From Polynucleobacter tropicus (lineage in GTDB: Bacteria > Pseudomonadota > Gammaproteobacteria > Burkholderiales > Burkholderiaceae): 64,000 nt of DNA. Under the pieces are notes generated by a model that made no database searches, was not told where the DNA came from, and worked only from the letters and a program-made list of their open reading frames with translations. The position numbers were made by a program, and so were the translations under genes. Each line of letters starts with the position of its first letter. The first letter of the stretch is position 1. The stretch spans positions 496,001 through 560,000 of the forward strand of contig NZ_CP028942.1 of assembly GCF_013307225.1 (NCBI RefSeq), in the 5' to 3' direction. Below, one piece after another: positions 34,185-43,198 of the stretch.

Positions 34185-34271
34185 ATCCATTTAGGCTGAC
34201 GAGCTCAGAGGCTGAGTCCGTATTCATGTTGTTGCGCCATGTAAGTGTGGCCATGTTTGGGAAATATATCC

Positions 34272-34763
34272 ATGTTTAAATTCGTAAAAGTGTTGTCATT
34301 GGCATTACTCGTTTTGTTAGCTTCTGCTTGCAGTAGTGTGAAATTAGATGACAGCAACTCTGTTGCTACAGTCAATGCAGGTGGGTCATCAGGGTATGAC
34401 CCTATTAGCGATCCAAAGTCTAGCGTCTATGGCAAACGATCGATTTATTTTGAGTTCGATAGTTACACCATTGATCCTAAATATGCTTCAGTGATTTCAG
34501 CGCATGCGGGATATCTGAAGGCGTTTCAAAAGCAAAAAGCTTCTGTCATTATTCAAGGCAATACGGATGATAGGGGTACCGCAGAGTATAACTTAGCATT
34601 GGGACAGCGCCGTTCAGAAGCAGTCAAAAAGGCTCTCATGAATCAAGGTGTTAGCGAATCTCAGCTTGAGGCTGTGAGCTTCGGTAAAGAAAAGCCTGTA
34701 AATCCGGCACAAACTGAAGCAGCGTTTAAAGAGAATCGGCGCGCTGATTTCGTCTATCAATAG
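34272..34763 (+). CDS. OmpA/Pal-like peptidoglycan-associated lipoprotein
   Basis: A 163-residue outer-membrane lipoprotein with lipobox LLASAC (Cys near residue 20). It has an OmpA-C domain: SIYFEFDSYTIDPKYASVI, IQGNTDDRGTAEYNLALGQRRSEAV and the final KENRRADFVY, where D and R contact diaminopimelate. The frame is open from 34245 but the signal peptide begins at 34272, behind a GGGA site. No tolB, tolA, tolQ or tolR gene is adjacent, so this is an orphan Pal-like protein, likely a second copy. Two small downstream genes (lipoprotein, zinc-ribbon) follow closely. Confidence 0.85.
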   Translation: MFKFVKVLSLALLVLLASACSSVKLDDSNSVATVNAGGSSGYDPISDPKSSVYGKRSIYFEFDSYTIDPKYASVISAHAGYLKAFQKQKASVIIQGNTDDRGTAEYNLALGQRRSEAVKKALMNQGVSESQLEAVSFGKEKPVNPAQTEAAFKENRRADFVYQ

Positions 34764-34780
34764 GCGAACGGAGACTGCAA

Positions 34781-35284
34781 ATGAAAAAGTTATACATATT
34801 CAGTTGTGTAGGGCTAATGATGCTTACCGCTTGTGCGAGCAACCCAATAGCAAATAATCTAGTTCAAGTTGCTAAGGCACCAACACCCATTCATTCTGAA
34901 TCGGTTTCAAAGCGCCTCAACGCTTGTATTGTTCGTAGCAATCAAAGTGCTGATGCTTTGTTGGTGGACAGCCAGATTATTGCTGTTACCAGAAACAATC
35001 CTCATGCCAAAAGCTTATTTAGCTCACCCGATAAGTTAACTGACCAACAAGCTCAGGCATTAACGAACTATTTGGCTGAAGCAAATGCCTGTAGGCCAAT
35101 TGCTCTTGAGGGCGTCAACCCAGAAATGACGGCTGTCTATCAGGATTTCTTCAAGCGTATAGATGCTGTGTATGCGGATTTGATTGCCAGAAAAATCACT
35201 ATTGGTGTAGCTAATCAAGAGCGGCAGCTGCTGATACAAGATGCGCATCTCAAGCGCGTTGCCATTCAGACAAAAAGCAAATAA
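34781..35284 (+). CDS. Hypothetical lipoprotein
   Basis: A 167-residue exported lipoprotein with lipobox MLTAC (Cys18) and a helical soluble part (RSNQSADALLVDSQIIAV, LTDQQAQALTNYLAEANAC). It starts 17 bases after the Pal-like gene with a GGAG site and ends 11 bases before the zinc-ribbon gene, so the three are likely cotranscribed. No domain is recognised. Confidence 0.65.
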   Translation: MKKLYIFSCVGLMMLTACASNPIANNLVQVAKAPTPIHSESVSKRLNACIVRSNQSADALLVDSQIIAVTRNNPHAKSLFSSPDKLTDQQAQALTNYLAEANACRPIALEGVNPEMTAVYQDFFKRIDAVYADLIARKITIGVANQERQLLIQDAHLKRVAIQTKSK

Positions 35285-35295
35285 GGAGGCGAGCA

Positions 35296-35601
35296 ATGCC
35301 AAGATACAAATTCGCCTGCCGATCTTGCAAGTTTGAGTGCGTTAGCAGCATAGGTAAAGAGGTTGGGCCATATTCTTCAAAAGTGGCAATGGTTTGTAAG
35401 AGCTGTTCCACTATTGATGAATACACTTTGGCGCTTCCCGGAAGCATCAATTCTGAAATCAGCAAAATACCTGTTTGTAAGCATTGCTCATCAAGCGCCC
35501 ACTTAATAGAGTGGGATGGCTTGACGTGTCCGCATTGCAATAAGAGCATGAGGGCCTTGGGCGCGGATATCGATGCAGAGAAACCATATAAGCATTGGTA
35601 G
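35296..35601 (+). CDS. Double zinc-ribbon small protein
   Basis: A 101-residue cytoplasmic protein built from two zinc ribbons: C8/C11 with C34/C37, and C61/C64 with C78/C81 (CRSC, CKSC, CKHC, CPHC). It has no DNA-binding helix or enzyme motif. A strong AAGGAGG site lies 7 bases before the ATG. Such proteins often act as metallochaperones or assembly factors, but the role here is unknown. Linked to two lipoprotein genes upstream. Confidence 0.68.
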   Translation: MPRYKFACRSCKFECVSSIGKEVGPYSSKVAMVCKSCSTIDEYTLALPGSINSEISKIPVCKHCSSSAHLIEWDGLTCPHCNKSMRALGADIDAEKPYKHW

Positions 35602-35618
35602 GGGTATGATCAACTCAT

Positions 35619-35807
35619 ATGACAAATGCGAACTCTCAAAAAACGCCCGCTCAGTCTACTCAAGAGAGTGGGGCCGTAGAAAGCCAGAAAGAGCTTGCGA
35701 CTGATCAGGTATCTAACGCACAGGATTCGAATAGAGCCAAAAAGGCGCTTAGCAAGCGAGAAATTATGGAGCAACTATCCCGTGAACGTTTCCCTTGGGA
35801 TGAATGA
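35619..35807 (+). CDS. Small hydrophilic hypothetical protein
   Basis: A 62-residue protein, highly polar and probably disordered in its first 40 residues (AQSTQESGAVESQKELATD), ending in a charged helix with SKREIMEQLSRERFPWDE. There is no good ribosome site, and it starts 17 bases after the zinc-ribbon gene, so translation may depend on coupling. Coding status is uncertain. Confidence 0.45.
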   Translation: MTNANSQKTPAQSTQESGAVESQKELATDQVSNAQDSNRAKKALSKREIMEQLSRERFPWDE

Positions 35808-35882
35808 TCTAGCTTATCGGACATTATGGATTGGATGTCACCAATCTATTTACTTGCCCTGAGCTAAGAATAGAATGAAAGG

Positions 35883-38468
35883 ATGAGTGACCGCATCCTG
35901 CATCAACCCTCAGATATTCAGCAATTGGCTTTGGCTGATTTGCAGTCGCTTTATCAACGATTTCAATCTTCCGAGCAAGGCTTAACCCAGGTTCAGTGGC
36001 GTAGCAACCTCAATCGGTACGGCAAGAACCAGTTACCTATTGAAACAGGGGAGTGGGTTGCATTACGTTTCTTGCGTAGTTTTCTTTCTCCGCTTTCGTT
36101 ACTGCTGATAGCTCTTTCTATGCTTTCCTATCTAACAGGCGAGCATAGCGGTGCATTGATGATCGCCATCATGGTCTTTTTGTCCACAATTTTGACATTT
36201 ACCCAAGAATACAAATCAAATAATGCTGCTAAAAAGCTAATTGCAATGGTTAGCGCAAAGACTCAGGTTATTCGTGATGGTGTCGAGCTTGAGGTTGATT
36301 TAAAAGATTTAGTGCCTGGAGATGTAGTTCATCTATCGGTTGGCGATATGATCCCGGCCGATGTGCGATTGATCAGCAGCAAAGATTTATTTATTAACCA
36401 AGCCTCTCTTACGGGCGAATCTCTGCCTACGGAAAAATTATCTACTTGCTTAAATTCGCAAATAAGTTCTCCCTATGATTGGAGCAATCTTGCATTTATG
36501 GGAAGTTATGTGGTTTCTGGAATGGGAAGTGCCTTAGTTGTTCGAACTGGGCAGGGAAGTTTCTTCGGTCAATTGGCACAGGAAACTACAAAGCAGGTAA
36601 AGCAATCTACTTTTGATAAAGGAATTAATCAATTTACTTGGCTCATGATTCGCATCATGTTATTCATGATTCCGACAGTCTTTTTGATCAATGGCTTGAT
36701 CAAGGGCGATTGGATGGAGGCCGCGCTTTTTGCTATCGCCGTTGGCGTTGGGCTTGCTCCTGAAATGTTGCCAATGTTGGTTACAGTTAATTTAGCAAAA
36801 GGCGCAATCTCACTCTCAAAGAGAAAAGTCATCGTCAAGCGCTTAAATGCTGTCCAAAATTTGGGTGCAATGAATATTCTTTGCACGGATAAAACAGGAA
36901 CATTGACGCAAAACGAGATTATTTTAGAAAAACATATTGATGTTGATGGTCAAGATAGCGTCCAAGTGCTCGACTACGCCTATCTCAATAGCCATTATCA
37001 AACAGGGCTTAAGAATTTAATGGATGTCGCCATCCTAAAACATGTCGATGTTCATGAAAAATTACATGATGACAATACCTATCAAAAGATAGATGAGATT
37101 CCATTTGATTTTGAGCGTCGACGCTTATCTGTGGTGGTGCGTAAAAATAATGAACGCGATATTTTGATTTGCAAAGGTGCAGTGGAGGAGATTTTTTCTT
37201 GTTGTCAGTACGCGGAAAGCAATGGGCAAAAAATCCCCTTAACACCAGAACATCTCGCCAATTTAAAAACGGTTGTTGCGGACCTCAATGAAGATGGCTT
37301 TCGGGTAATAGCAATCGCGGTGCGAGAAGATGCGGCATCACAAAAGCCCTATAGCACTACTGACGAGAGTGATTTAGTATTGTTGGGCTATGTCGCATTT
37401 TTAGATCCACCAAAAGAATCCGCTAAGGCTGCCATTGAATCCTTGCAAGCAAGCGGTGTGCAAATCAAAATTTTGACCGGTGATAATGAGATCATTAGCC
37501 GCAAGGTTTGTCATGAAGTGGGGCTGCCGATTCGTGATGTGATGTTGGGCGCAGAGGTAGATGCATTAAGTGATGAGCAACTCGCTGCTAGGGCAATGAA
37601 TGTCCAAATCTTTGCGAAGATGACGCCTCAACAAAAGGCTAGGGTGATTCGCTTGCTGAGAGGTGAAGGCCGTGTGGTTGGCTATATGGGCGACGGCATT
37701 AATGATGGCCCAGCCTTAAAGACAGCCGATGTCAGCATCTCGGTAGATTCTGCGGTGGATATCGCAAAAGAATCGGCTGACATCATTTTGTTAGAGAAAA
37801 GCTTGCTGGTTATATATCAAGGCGTACTTGAAGGGCGGCGAGTTTTTGGCAATCTCATGAAGTATTTGAAGATGTCCGCTAGTTCCAATTTTGGCAACAT
37901 GTTCAGCATGCTGGGTGCCAGCGCTTTATTACCCTTCCTACCAATGGCGCCAGTGCAAATACTGTTAAATAATTTGCTCTACGATTTCTCGCAAACTGCA
38001 GTACCTACGGATGCAGTCGATTCCGAGTACTTATCTCAACCGCGGGAATGGAATATAAAAGGATTGGCTCGTTTTATTTTTTGCATTGGCCCAATTAGTT
38101 CCATTTTTGACTACTTAACATTTGGATTGCTATGGTTTTATGTCAAAGCCAATTCTTTAGAGTTGTCACCCATATTTCAAACAGGTTGGTTTGTAGAATC
38201 TCTTTTATCCCAAACACTAATCGTCTATGTGATTCGTACAGGCAAGATCCCATTTATAGAGAGCAAGCCTAGCTTGCCTTTGGTTCTCATGACTTTATCC
38301 GTTTGCACGCTTGGCGTCTTTTTGCCCTATCTTGCTATTGGGCACTATTTTCAGATGGTGCCATTACCCGAAATATATTGGATTGGTCTTATTTTCTTGG
38401 TTCCCTGTTATTTAATTCTGACTCAGTTAGTTAAGACGTGGGTTATCAAGCATTCAGGAGTTCTATAG
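35883..38468 (+). CDS. mgtA: Magnesium-translocating P-type ATPase
   Basis: An 861-residue P3B-type ATPase that imports magnesium. The catalytic DKTGTLT has its phosphorylated aspartate at residue 336, TGES lies in the actuator domain (LTGESLPTEKL), GDGIND in the hinge (VGYMGDGINDGPALK), and KGAVEEIF in the nucleotide-binding domain. About ten hydrophobic helices are seen, with NNLLYDFSQTAVPTDAVD near helix 6, which resembles known MgtA/MgtB. E. coli MgtA has 898 residues; this one is slightly shorter. It sits alone between two unrelated groups and is followed by a terminator. The region upstream has an inverted repeat GATTGG/CCAATC that may be regulatory. Confidence 0.95.
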   Translation: MSDRILHQPSDIQQLALADLQSLYQRFQSSEQGLTQVQWRSNLNRYGKNQLPIETGEWVALRFLRSFLSPLSLLLIALSMLSYLTGEHSGALMIAIMVFLSTILTFTQEYKSNNAAKKLIAMVSAKTQVIRDGVELEVDLKDLVPGDVVHLSVGDMIPADVRLISSKDLFINQASLTGESLPTEKLSTCLNSQISSPYDWSNLAFMGSYVVSGMGSALVVRTGQGSFFGQLAQETTKQVKQSTFDKGINQFTWLMIRIMLFMIPTVFLINGLIKGDWMEAALFAIAVGVGLAPEMLPMLVTVNLAKGAISLSKRKVIVKRLNAVQNLGAMNILCTDKTGTLTQNEIILEKHIDVDGQDSVQVLDYAYLNSHYQTGLKNLMDVAILKHVDVHEKLHDDNTYQKIDEIPFDFERRRLSVVVRKNNERDILICKGAVEEIFSCCQYAESNGQKIPLTPEHLANLKTVVADLNEDGFRVIAIAVREDAASQKPYSTTDESDLVLLGYVAFLDPPKESAKAAIESLQASGVQIKILTGDNEIISRKVCHEVGLPIRDVMLGAEVDALSDEQLAARAMNVQIFAKMTPQQKARVIRLLRGEGRVVGYMGDGINDGPALKTADVSISVDSAVDIAKESADIILLEKSLLVIYQGVLEGRRVFGNLMKYLKMSASSNFGNMFSMLGASALLPFLPMAPVQILLNNLLYDFSQTAVPTDAVDSEYLSQPREWNIKGLARFIFCIGPISSIFDYLTFGLLWFYVKANSLELSPIFQTGWFVESLLSQTLIVYVIRTGKIPFIESKPSLPLVLMTLSVCTLGVFLPYLAIGHYFQMVPLPEIYWIGLIFLVPCYLILTQLVKTWVIKHSGVL

Positions 38469-38526
38469 GCAGATGGGCGCGAATATCATTTAATTTAGCG
38501 CTTAGAGTAGGTAAAGACTGAAAAAC

Positions 38527-38556
38527 GTTAGTTTTTACTAACTTTTTATTTTTTCT
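38527..38556 (+). terminator. Rho-independent terminator after mgtA
   Basis: GTTAGT and ACTAAC form a six-pair stem around TTTT, followed by a long T-rich tail (TTTTTATTTTTT). It lies 59 bases after the mgtA stop. Confidence 0.75.
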
Positions 38557-38659
38557 GCTTTTTTGGGCGGAGAAATGGAGCTAGAATTGATGCCCCTGAC
38601 TAGATTTAAGTCACGTTTCAGATATACGGAACCGTTTAGAGACTGAAAGTTATCAAGAT

Positions 38660-39109
38660 ATGTTGTTCAAGAAATCTCAATCAATCAAATTTTTGCAACC
38701 CACAATGGAGTCCTTTGAGACTATTGTTGGTCCAGCTACTGAAGTGCATGGAAGATTAGTTGCTAATGAAAGCTTGCGCATTGATGGTAGCGTCATTGGA
38801 AACATCGAAGCGCGTCAAGGTAAGAATGTCAGCATTGCATTGGGGCGTACAGGCGTAGTGCAAGGTGATATTTATGCATTTAGGGTATTGGTTGCCGGCC
38901 GGGTAGAGGGAAATATTTATGCGGTTGAGCGAGTAGAACTACATGAAGGTGCTGAGGTTCGCGGCGATATTACTTACGGTCAGCTCGGCATTGAACATGG
39001 GGCTAAGTTGAATGGATTGATGATTTCTAGAAATGGCGAAGAGCCAGAGGGCATAGTTGATTCATCCGCAGTATTTCAGGCAAATTGGGCTAAGATAAAA
39101 AGTCGCTAA
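38660..39109 (+). CDS. Bactofilin 1
   Basis: A 149-residue bactofilin (polymer-forming cytoskeletal protein). The right-handed beta-helix core has the stepping pattern ATEVHGRLVANESLRIDGSV, RTGVVQGDIYAFRVLVAGRVEG, and VELHEGAEVRGDITYGQL. The first 20 residues (LFKKSQSIKFLQPTMESFE) form a basic lead; an internal ATG (MESFE) at 38705 is an alternative start. Bactofilins self-assemble into filaments without nucleotides and scaffold cell-shape or motility factors. It is the first of three here, with bactofilin 2 in the opposite orientation and bactofilin 3 downstream of the RodZ-like gene. Confidence 0.92.
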   Translation: MLFKKSQSIKFLQPTMESFETIVGPATEVHGRLVANESLRIDGSVIGNIEARQGKNVSIALGRTGVVQGDIYAFRVLVAGRVEGNIYAVERVELHEGAEVRGDITYGQLGIEHGAKLNGLMISRNGEEPEGIVDSSAVFQANWAKIKSR

Positions 39110-39157
39110 GAATAGTCTTTATTAGGTTTCAGTGTTTTAGCTAAAAGATAAGAATAT

Positions 39158-40045
39158 ATGGCCTTATTTAATTTGGGATCGTCCGCTCCTCAGTATATGG
39201 AGCAGGTATTGTTTGATGAAACGGTATATAAATTTTATCGACTACGTCATCAGTATGAAGATTTCCAAAGTTTTTGGCATGCAAAAACAAATTCTGGAGG
39301 CGTGGAAGTTCGTTTAGTGGATAGTCTATTGGCCAACGCAAGCAAGTATCCTAAAGACGAGTCATTGCGAGCGCAGCTCTCCGAGGCATGTTTAGAAATT
39401 GAAAAATATTGGAATAAGAAATTTGGCAGTAGTCCCGAGTCACTTCTTATTTTTAGTAACATCTACTCTCAGGCGGAAGAGGCGTTAATTAAGTCTGAAG
39501 CTCAGGCAGTTGATGCTAGGCAGTCTGACGCCCATATCAACACAGGCGCAAGAGTGGAAACCTGCATGAGAAATCTCTATAAATATGAGATCCAAATTCA
39601 ACAATTAAAGCCAATACGTTTTGATGATCAAACAAAAATCCACTTTTATTTAGATGGCCTAAATGAAACGCTGAGCTCTAGCTACAAATATAGCGGTAGC
39701 GTACTCAAGGTCCTAGAGCAAGATTCCTACATACAAAATGAGGATGTGACTTGGGGTAGGTGGACTTTATTTCGCGATTCAACCGGTTACTCTGATGTTT
39801 GGATTGTCAAGATTCAGAATGGCAGGGCGGAAGTATTTAGTGCGGTAGAAAAACTAAATCAAGATACCTATAAGCTTGATGAGTCAATCAGAGGTATTCA
39901 TTTTGATTCAGAGATATTTAAAGCGATTGATAAGACACAAGTCACTGCGTTTGATAATTCAGAATTTAATTTGAGCCCCCCAAGCTATTTTCAGATGCTT
40001 GCGATGCTAAACGTAACGGGGGAGAAGCCCTTTGAAAGTTGCTAA
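39158..40045 (+). CDS. Hypothetical cytoplasmic protein in the bactofilin cluster
   Basis: A 295-residue soluble protein without signal peptide, membrane helix or motif that I recognise. The N-terminal half is predicted helical with aromatic and acidic content (FYRLRHQYEDFQSFWHAK), and the C-terminal half is beta-rich (YSDVWIVKIQNGRAEVFSAV). It lies between bactofilins 1 and 2, so a scaffold partner or cargo role is plausible. The start has no clear ribosome site. Confidence 0.6.
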   Translation: MALFNLGSSAPQYMEQVLFDETVYKFYRLRHQYEDFQSFWHAKTNSGGVEVRLVDSLLANASKYPKDESLRAQLSEACLEIEKYWNKKFGSSPESLLIFSNIYSQAEEALIKSEAQAVDARQSDAHINTGARVETCMRNLYKYEIQIQQLKPIRFDDQTKIHFYLDGLNETLSSSYKYSGSVLKVLEQDSYIQNEDVTWGRWTLFRDSTGYSDVWIVKIQNGRAEVFSAVEKLNQDTYKLDESIRGIHFDSEIFKAIDKTQVTAFDNSEFNLSPPSYFQMLAMLNVTGEKPFESC

Positions 40046-40097
40046 ATATCTAGCAGCAATCAAAGGTTTTATGCGGAAGTATTTCTATGCTTCGGTA

Positions 40098-40493
40098 TTA
40101 CTCGTTATTTGAGTAATCAGAGCTTGATCCGTAGGATGGGGTAGATGAATAGGCAGGAGAGTGACTAGACTCAATTACTCTTAGCTCGCCGCTTAACTTT
40201 GCGCCCTTTTCAACGCTCATCTCCGCGTATTGTGTTAATCCAGTAATTTTTGCGCTAGATTTGATGTTGAGGTGATTGGTAACGTGTAAGCCTTGGGTTA
40301 CTTCGCCACGAATCTCGACAACTTCCGCGTTAATTCTTCCATTCACAATTCCAGTGGTATCTACCAATACTTCTTTGGTATTGAGTTCGCCCTCAACGAG
40401 GCCTGCTACTACTGCCATTTCGGGAACTTCGAAAGTGCCTTTAACAACGACGCCTTCACCTACGAAAAGTGAGCCTTTTGGATTGTTGTCCAT
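40098..40493 (-). CDS. Bactofilin 2
   Basis: A 131-residue bactofilin in the reverse orientation. The core repeats GVVVKGTFEVPEMAVVAGLVEG, NTKEVLVDTTGIVNGRINAEV, EIRGEVTQGLHVTNHLNI and AKITGLTQYAEMSVEKGAKL form the beta-helix. A serine- and tyrosine-rich tail (SHSPAYSSTPSYGSSSD) follows. An AGGA site lies 8 bases before the ATG. Three bactofilins so close together suggest hetero-polymers or different cellular locations. Confidence 0.92.
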   Translation of the reverse strand: MDNNPKGSLFVGEGVVVKGTFEVPEMAVVAGLVEGELNTKEVLVDTTGIVNGRINAEVVEIRGEVTQGLHVTNHLNIKSSAKITGLTQYAEMSVEKGAKLSGELRVIESSHSPAYSSTPSYGSSSDYSNNE

Positions 40494-40588
40494 ATTTTTT
40501 CCTAATTTGTTGATTTTGATAAATCATATCGCATTGGAGCGCAACCACATTTTTATTTTTAAAAGCCTTAATGCACAAATATAGTGCA

Positions 40589-40921
40589 TTAATTGTCTGT
40601 ATTTTGTGGTTTAGATTTAATTGGTGTTGGGGTGGCTAGCTCGGAAAACTGGTCCTTTAGTTTACTAAGAGAGATAATTTTTGATTCTATAAGTGGTAAT
40701 TGGCGTTGCAGAGCCTGTAGTTTTTCTCGGTATGTGGCCTCAATTTCATCCAATTCTTTTCGAGTAATGACGCCACCCATCTCCTTGGTCATCTCAGGAC
40801 TGAACCGAATTGCCACTCTAAAGCCAAGAAAATGTATCCCGATGCCAATAAAGATGAAGATGCTGAACGACAAAATAGCTAGCTTAATCAAGGTCCTACC
40901 CGTGATTTTTATTTGCTTCAT
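40589..40921 (-). CDS. Single-pass membrane protein with coiled coil, unknown
   Basis: A 110-residue protein with one N-terminal membrane helix (about 9-30, LIKLAILSFSIFIFIGIGIH) and a C-terminal coiled-coil-like segment (ITRKELDEIEATYREKLQALQ). The open frame extends to 40957, but the ATG at 40921 is preceded by an AGGA site and removes a poorly structured lead. Its type II-like topology, cluster position and coiled coil suggest a membrane anchor for bactofilin filaments; that is inference. It is transcribed before bactofilin 2 on the same strand. Confidence 0.6.
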   Translation of the reverse strand: MKQIKITGRTLIKLAILSFSIFIFIGIGIHFLGFRVAIRFSPEMTKEMGGVITRKELDEIEATYREKLQALQRQLPLIESKIISLSKLKDQFSELATPTPIKSKPQNTDN

Positions 40922-41072
40922 TGTTGAAGTAGATCCTGAGATCCAGATCAGTTGCATCTGATTTTTACCTTTATTTACTAGCTAAGATTGCGGTAGTCGC
41001 AATTTTGGACATCTTTGCTTTAAAAGTAAAGTTAAGGTGCCAATTTAGGGGGATTGATCGCTATTTGATGCT

Positions 41073-41096
41073 AATATTGCGCAAAATAACAATATT
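41073..41096. promoter_or_regulatory. Inverted repeat upstream of the RodZ-like gene
   Basis: AATATTG and CAATATT, seven perfect pairs, are separated by ten bases in an AT-rich gap between two divergent genes (bactofilin-cluster membrane protein and RodZ-like protein). It may be an operator for a helix-turn-helix protein; a role is not shown. Confidence 0.35.
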
Positions 41097-41163
41097 TATA
41101 AGAAATTAGACAAATAACCCGCATCATGTTTCTTACCGCGCCACTTAACTATTAAATTTGGTT

Positions 41164-42189
41164 ATGACCCAAACTCGTTTACCTGAAATTATTGGCTCTG
41201 CACTTAAAGCTGCTAGAGAAAAGAGGGGTATGGAGCGTGGCGAGTTGGCAACGCAATGCTGCCTTTCTAGCAAAATGATTTTGGAGTTAGAGGAGGGGGG
41301 CAGCAGCTCTTTCTACAATTTTCAACTCAAACTATCTACTGCAAAGCGAGTTGGGACGTTTCTAGGTTTGGCACCTACGGATTACCTTGAGCAACCAGTT
41401 GCAATAGTTGCGACGGTTACACCTGTTTCTGAAGTGGAAAATTCGTCAGATGCAAATGATGCACAAGCTTCGCAAGACAGTGTGTCAGTCAAGGATGATG
41501 CAAAGCCCGCGGAAATCAGCGCCCCGTCTAAGACGGTTGTTGATGAGGGCGAGCAGTTGGATGATTTAATTTATGAAAGCACCCACTCAGGAACATCGCT
41601 GCCTTATATCGCTGCGCGTTCGACACCATTTGCTTTTAAGAAGCTGGGGCTTGCATTAGGCATATTGATTGTCATGGGCGCACTCTATGGCGTAGGAAAT
41701 AAATTTCAAGTTTCTAGTGCAGTCTTAGCATTCGTGGATAGTTTTGGGGCTAAGAAAGTAGAGCAGCAAGAGTCTCCTAGCGAGAGTGCATCGCAAGAAC
41801 CGCAGCAAGCGGTCGCTGAAGATGGCGTTTCTGAGAAAGCTCCGGTAAAGCCTGAATTAGTTGCTAATGCAGCACCATCCCAGATTCAATGTCCGCAAGT
41901 GCGCGATGATCAGCTGCCAATTTATAAATCTCCCAACCCATCCAAATTGGGGGATGCGGTGAATATTAAAACCTTGGTGAAGCAATCTATATGTGTTGCC
42001 GATGGTCAGGGCAGAAACACTTCGGTGGATTTAGAGCCGAATACCGCCCATTCCTTTAGAGGGGTATCGCCCTTTGTTATCTCGGCGCAAGATTTGGACA
42101 ATGTGGAAATGTATTATCAGGGTTGGAGGGTGAGACCTCCTAGTTCGGGATTGAAGCAAATGAAATTAGTCGAAGTTGCGATGCAGTGA
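41164..42189 (+). CDS. RodZ-like HTH transmembrane protein
   Basis: A 341-residue protein with an N-terminal Cro/XRE-type helix-turn-helix (about 5-70, GSALKAAREKRGMERGELA and CLSSKMILELEEG), a linker of about 90 acidic residues, one membrane helix (about 160-182) and a periplasmic C-terminal domain. The end (DLEPNTAHSFRGVSPFVIS, MYYQGWRV) resembles the DUF4115 domain of RodZ, which in E. coli links MreB to the wall machinery. The TTG at 41158 extends the frame by two codons, but the ATG at 41164 is preferred. It is followed 35 bases later by bactofilin 3. A RodZ-type anchor for bactofilin filaments is an attractive inference. Confidence 0.8.
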   Translation: MTQTRLPEIIGSALKAAREKRGMERGELATQCCLSSKMILELEEGGSSSFYNFQLKLSTAKRVGTFLGLAPTDYLEQPVAIVATVTPVSEVENSSDANDAQASQDSVSVKDDAKPAEISAPSKTVVDEGEQLDDLIYESTHSGTSLPYIAARSTPFAFKKLGLALGILIVMGALYGVGNKFQVSSAVLAFVDSFGAKKVEQQESPSESASQEPQQAVAEDGVSEKAPVKPELVANAAPSQIQCPQVRDDQLPIYKSPNPSKLGDAVNIKTLVKQSICVADGQGRNTSVDLEPNTAHSFRGVSPFVISAQDLDNVEMYYQGWRVRPPSSGLKQMKLVEVAMQ

Positions 42190-42224
42190 AGTGACTTTTC
42201 TGAAGGTATTTCGGAGGTAGCTAG

Positions 42225-42698
42225 ATGTTTGAATTCTCAAAAAAAGGCCCGATGGCCGATACGCAGTTAACTTATCAAACCACTGTTGGTACTGGGTCTT
42301 CTGTCACTGGAAACTTTACGCATCGAGGCAATATGTTGCTCTCTGGCCATCTCGTTGGAGATATCCATCAGGATGATGCTGCCCCAGATGCTGCTAATGG
42401 ATTTACTGCAGTTATTGGCAAAACGGGTTTTTTAGAGGGTGATATTCATAGCGCTCACGCCATTATCATTGGCCGCATTAACGGCTCTGTACTTGCAAAA
42501 GGCAGGGTTGAGGTTTATCCAGGTGCAGTTGTTTGTGGCGATATTACGTATACACAAATTAACGTGCATCCTGACGCTAAGGTAAATGGCAACCTCAAAT
42601 GCTTGCTTCCAGATACTTTAAATATTGCAGCGACTACAACCGAGGTCGATGATTTAGCTAGCAATGTTGTGTTGATGACAAAGGCTGAAGGCGCATAA
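42225..42698 (+). CDS. Bactofilin 3
   Basis: A 157-residue bactofilin with core repeats GTGSSVTGNFTHRGNMLLSG, GKTGFLEGDIHSAHAIIIG, and RVEVYPGAVVCGDITYTQIN. It has a short basic N-terminus (EFSKKGPM) and an acidic C-terminal tail (TTTEVDDLASNVVLM). A GGAGG site lies 7 bases before the ATG. It sits directly after the RodZ-like gene and before a small membrane protein, so the three form an operon. Confidence 0.93.
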   Translation: MFEFSKKGPMADTQLTYQTTVGTGSSVTGNFTHRGNMLLSGHLVGDIHQDDAAPDAANGFTAVIGKTGFLEGDIHSAHAIIIGRINGSVLAKGRVEVYPGAVVCGDITYTQINVHPDAKVNGNLKCLLPDTLNIAATTTEVDDLASNVVLMTKAEGA

Positions 42699-42718
42699 CT
42701 CCCCCTGGAGATATTGAG

Positions 42719-43153
42719 ATGACGCAGATCCCCGAGAATCAGATTCACCATCTCAAAGAATCTTTAGAAGAGAACTCCTTTAAAAAAAGAGCTCCATGGA
42801 TTTTATTGTTCGGTTTTCTGCTGTTAGTAATTGCGGGCGCATTAACTTATACCTACCACTATCGAGATCTTCCCAAGTGTCAAGACGAGAGAGTGCAAAT
42901 ATTGCTGAACCAAAATATCAGAAGTAATGAGGCTCTAATTCAGAATTCAAGAACTCTAGCTTTTGAGGGAATTAAAGAGATTTCGCAAAACAATGATCAG
43001 CGCTCTTGTCGCGCCAACCTAATCACCAGTCAAGGAAATTACCTTGTTACCTATCTAGTACAGAATGACTTGATTGAGAATAGTTGGATGAGCAAGTTCT
43101 TAGGCAAGGTTGAGTACTCTATTTCAATAGAAAAAATAGAGTCTGCTCAGTAA
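42719..43153 (+). CDS. Single-pass membrane protein with periplasmic domain, unknown
   Basis: A 144-residue protein with one membrane helix at about 27-48 (PWILLFGFLLLVIAGALTYTY) and a periplasmic part with two cysteines (KCQDERVQILLNQNI and DQRSCRANLITSQ) that can form a disulfide. The tail has alternating strands (YLVTYLVQND, KVEYSISIEKI). I do not recognise the family. It follows bactofilin 3 by 20 bases with a GGAG site, so it probably belongs to the same operon. Confidence 0.65.
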   Translation: MTQIPENQIHHLKESLEENSFKKRAPWILLFGFLLLVIAGALTYTYHYRDLPKCQDERVQILLNQNIRSNEALIQNSRTLAFEGIKEISQNNDQRSCRANLITSQGNYLVTYLVQNDLIENSWMSKFLGKVEYSISIEKIESAQ

Positions 43154-43198
43154 AGCATTAATGTCCGTTTGATTTTGCTTTTGATTGCCGAGAAATCA

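Noticed and set aside
40593-40961. Full-length plus-strand frame opposite the small membrane protein gene
   Set aside because: It is the antisense shadow of the coiled-coil membrane protein, with no ribosome site and an implausible composition.
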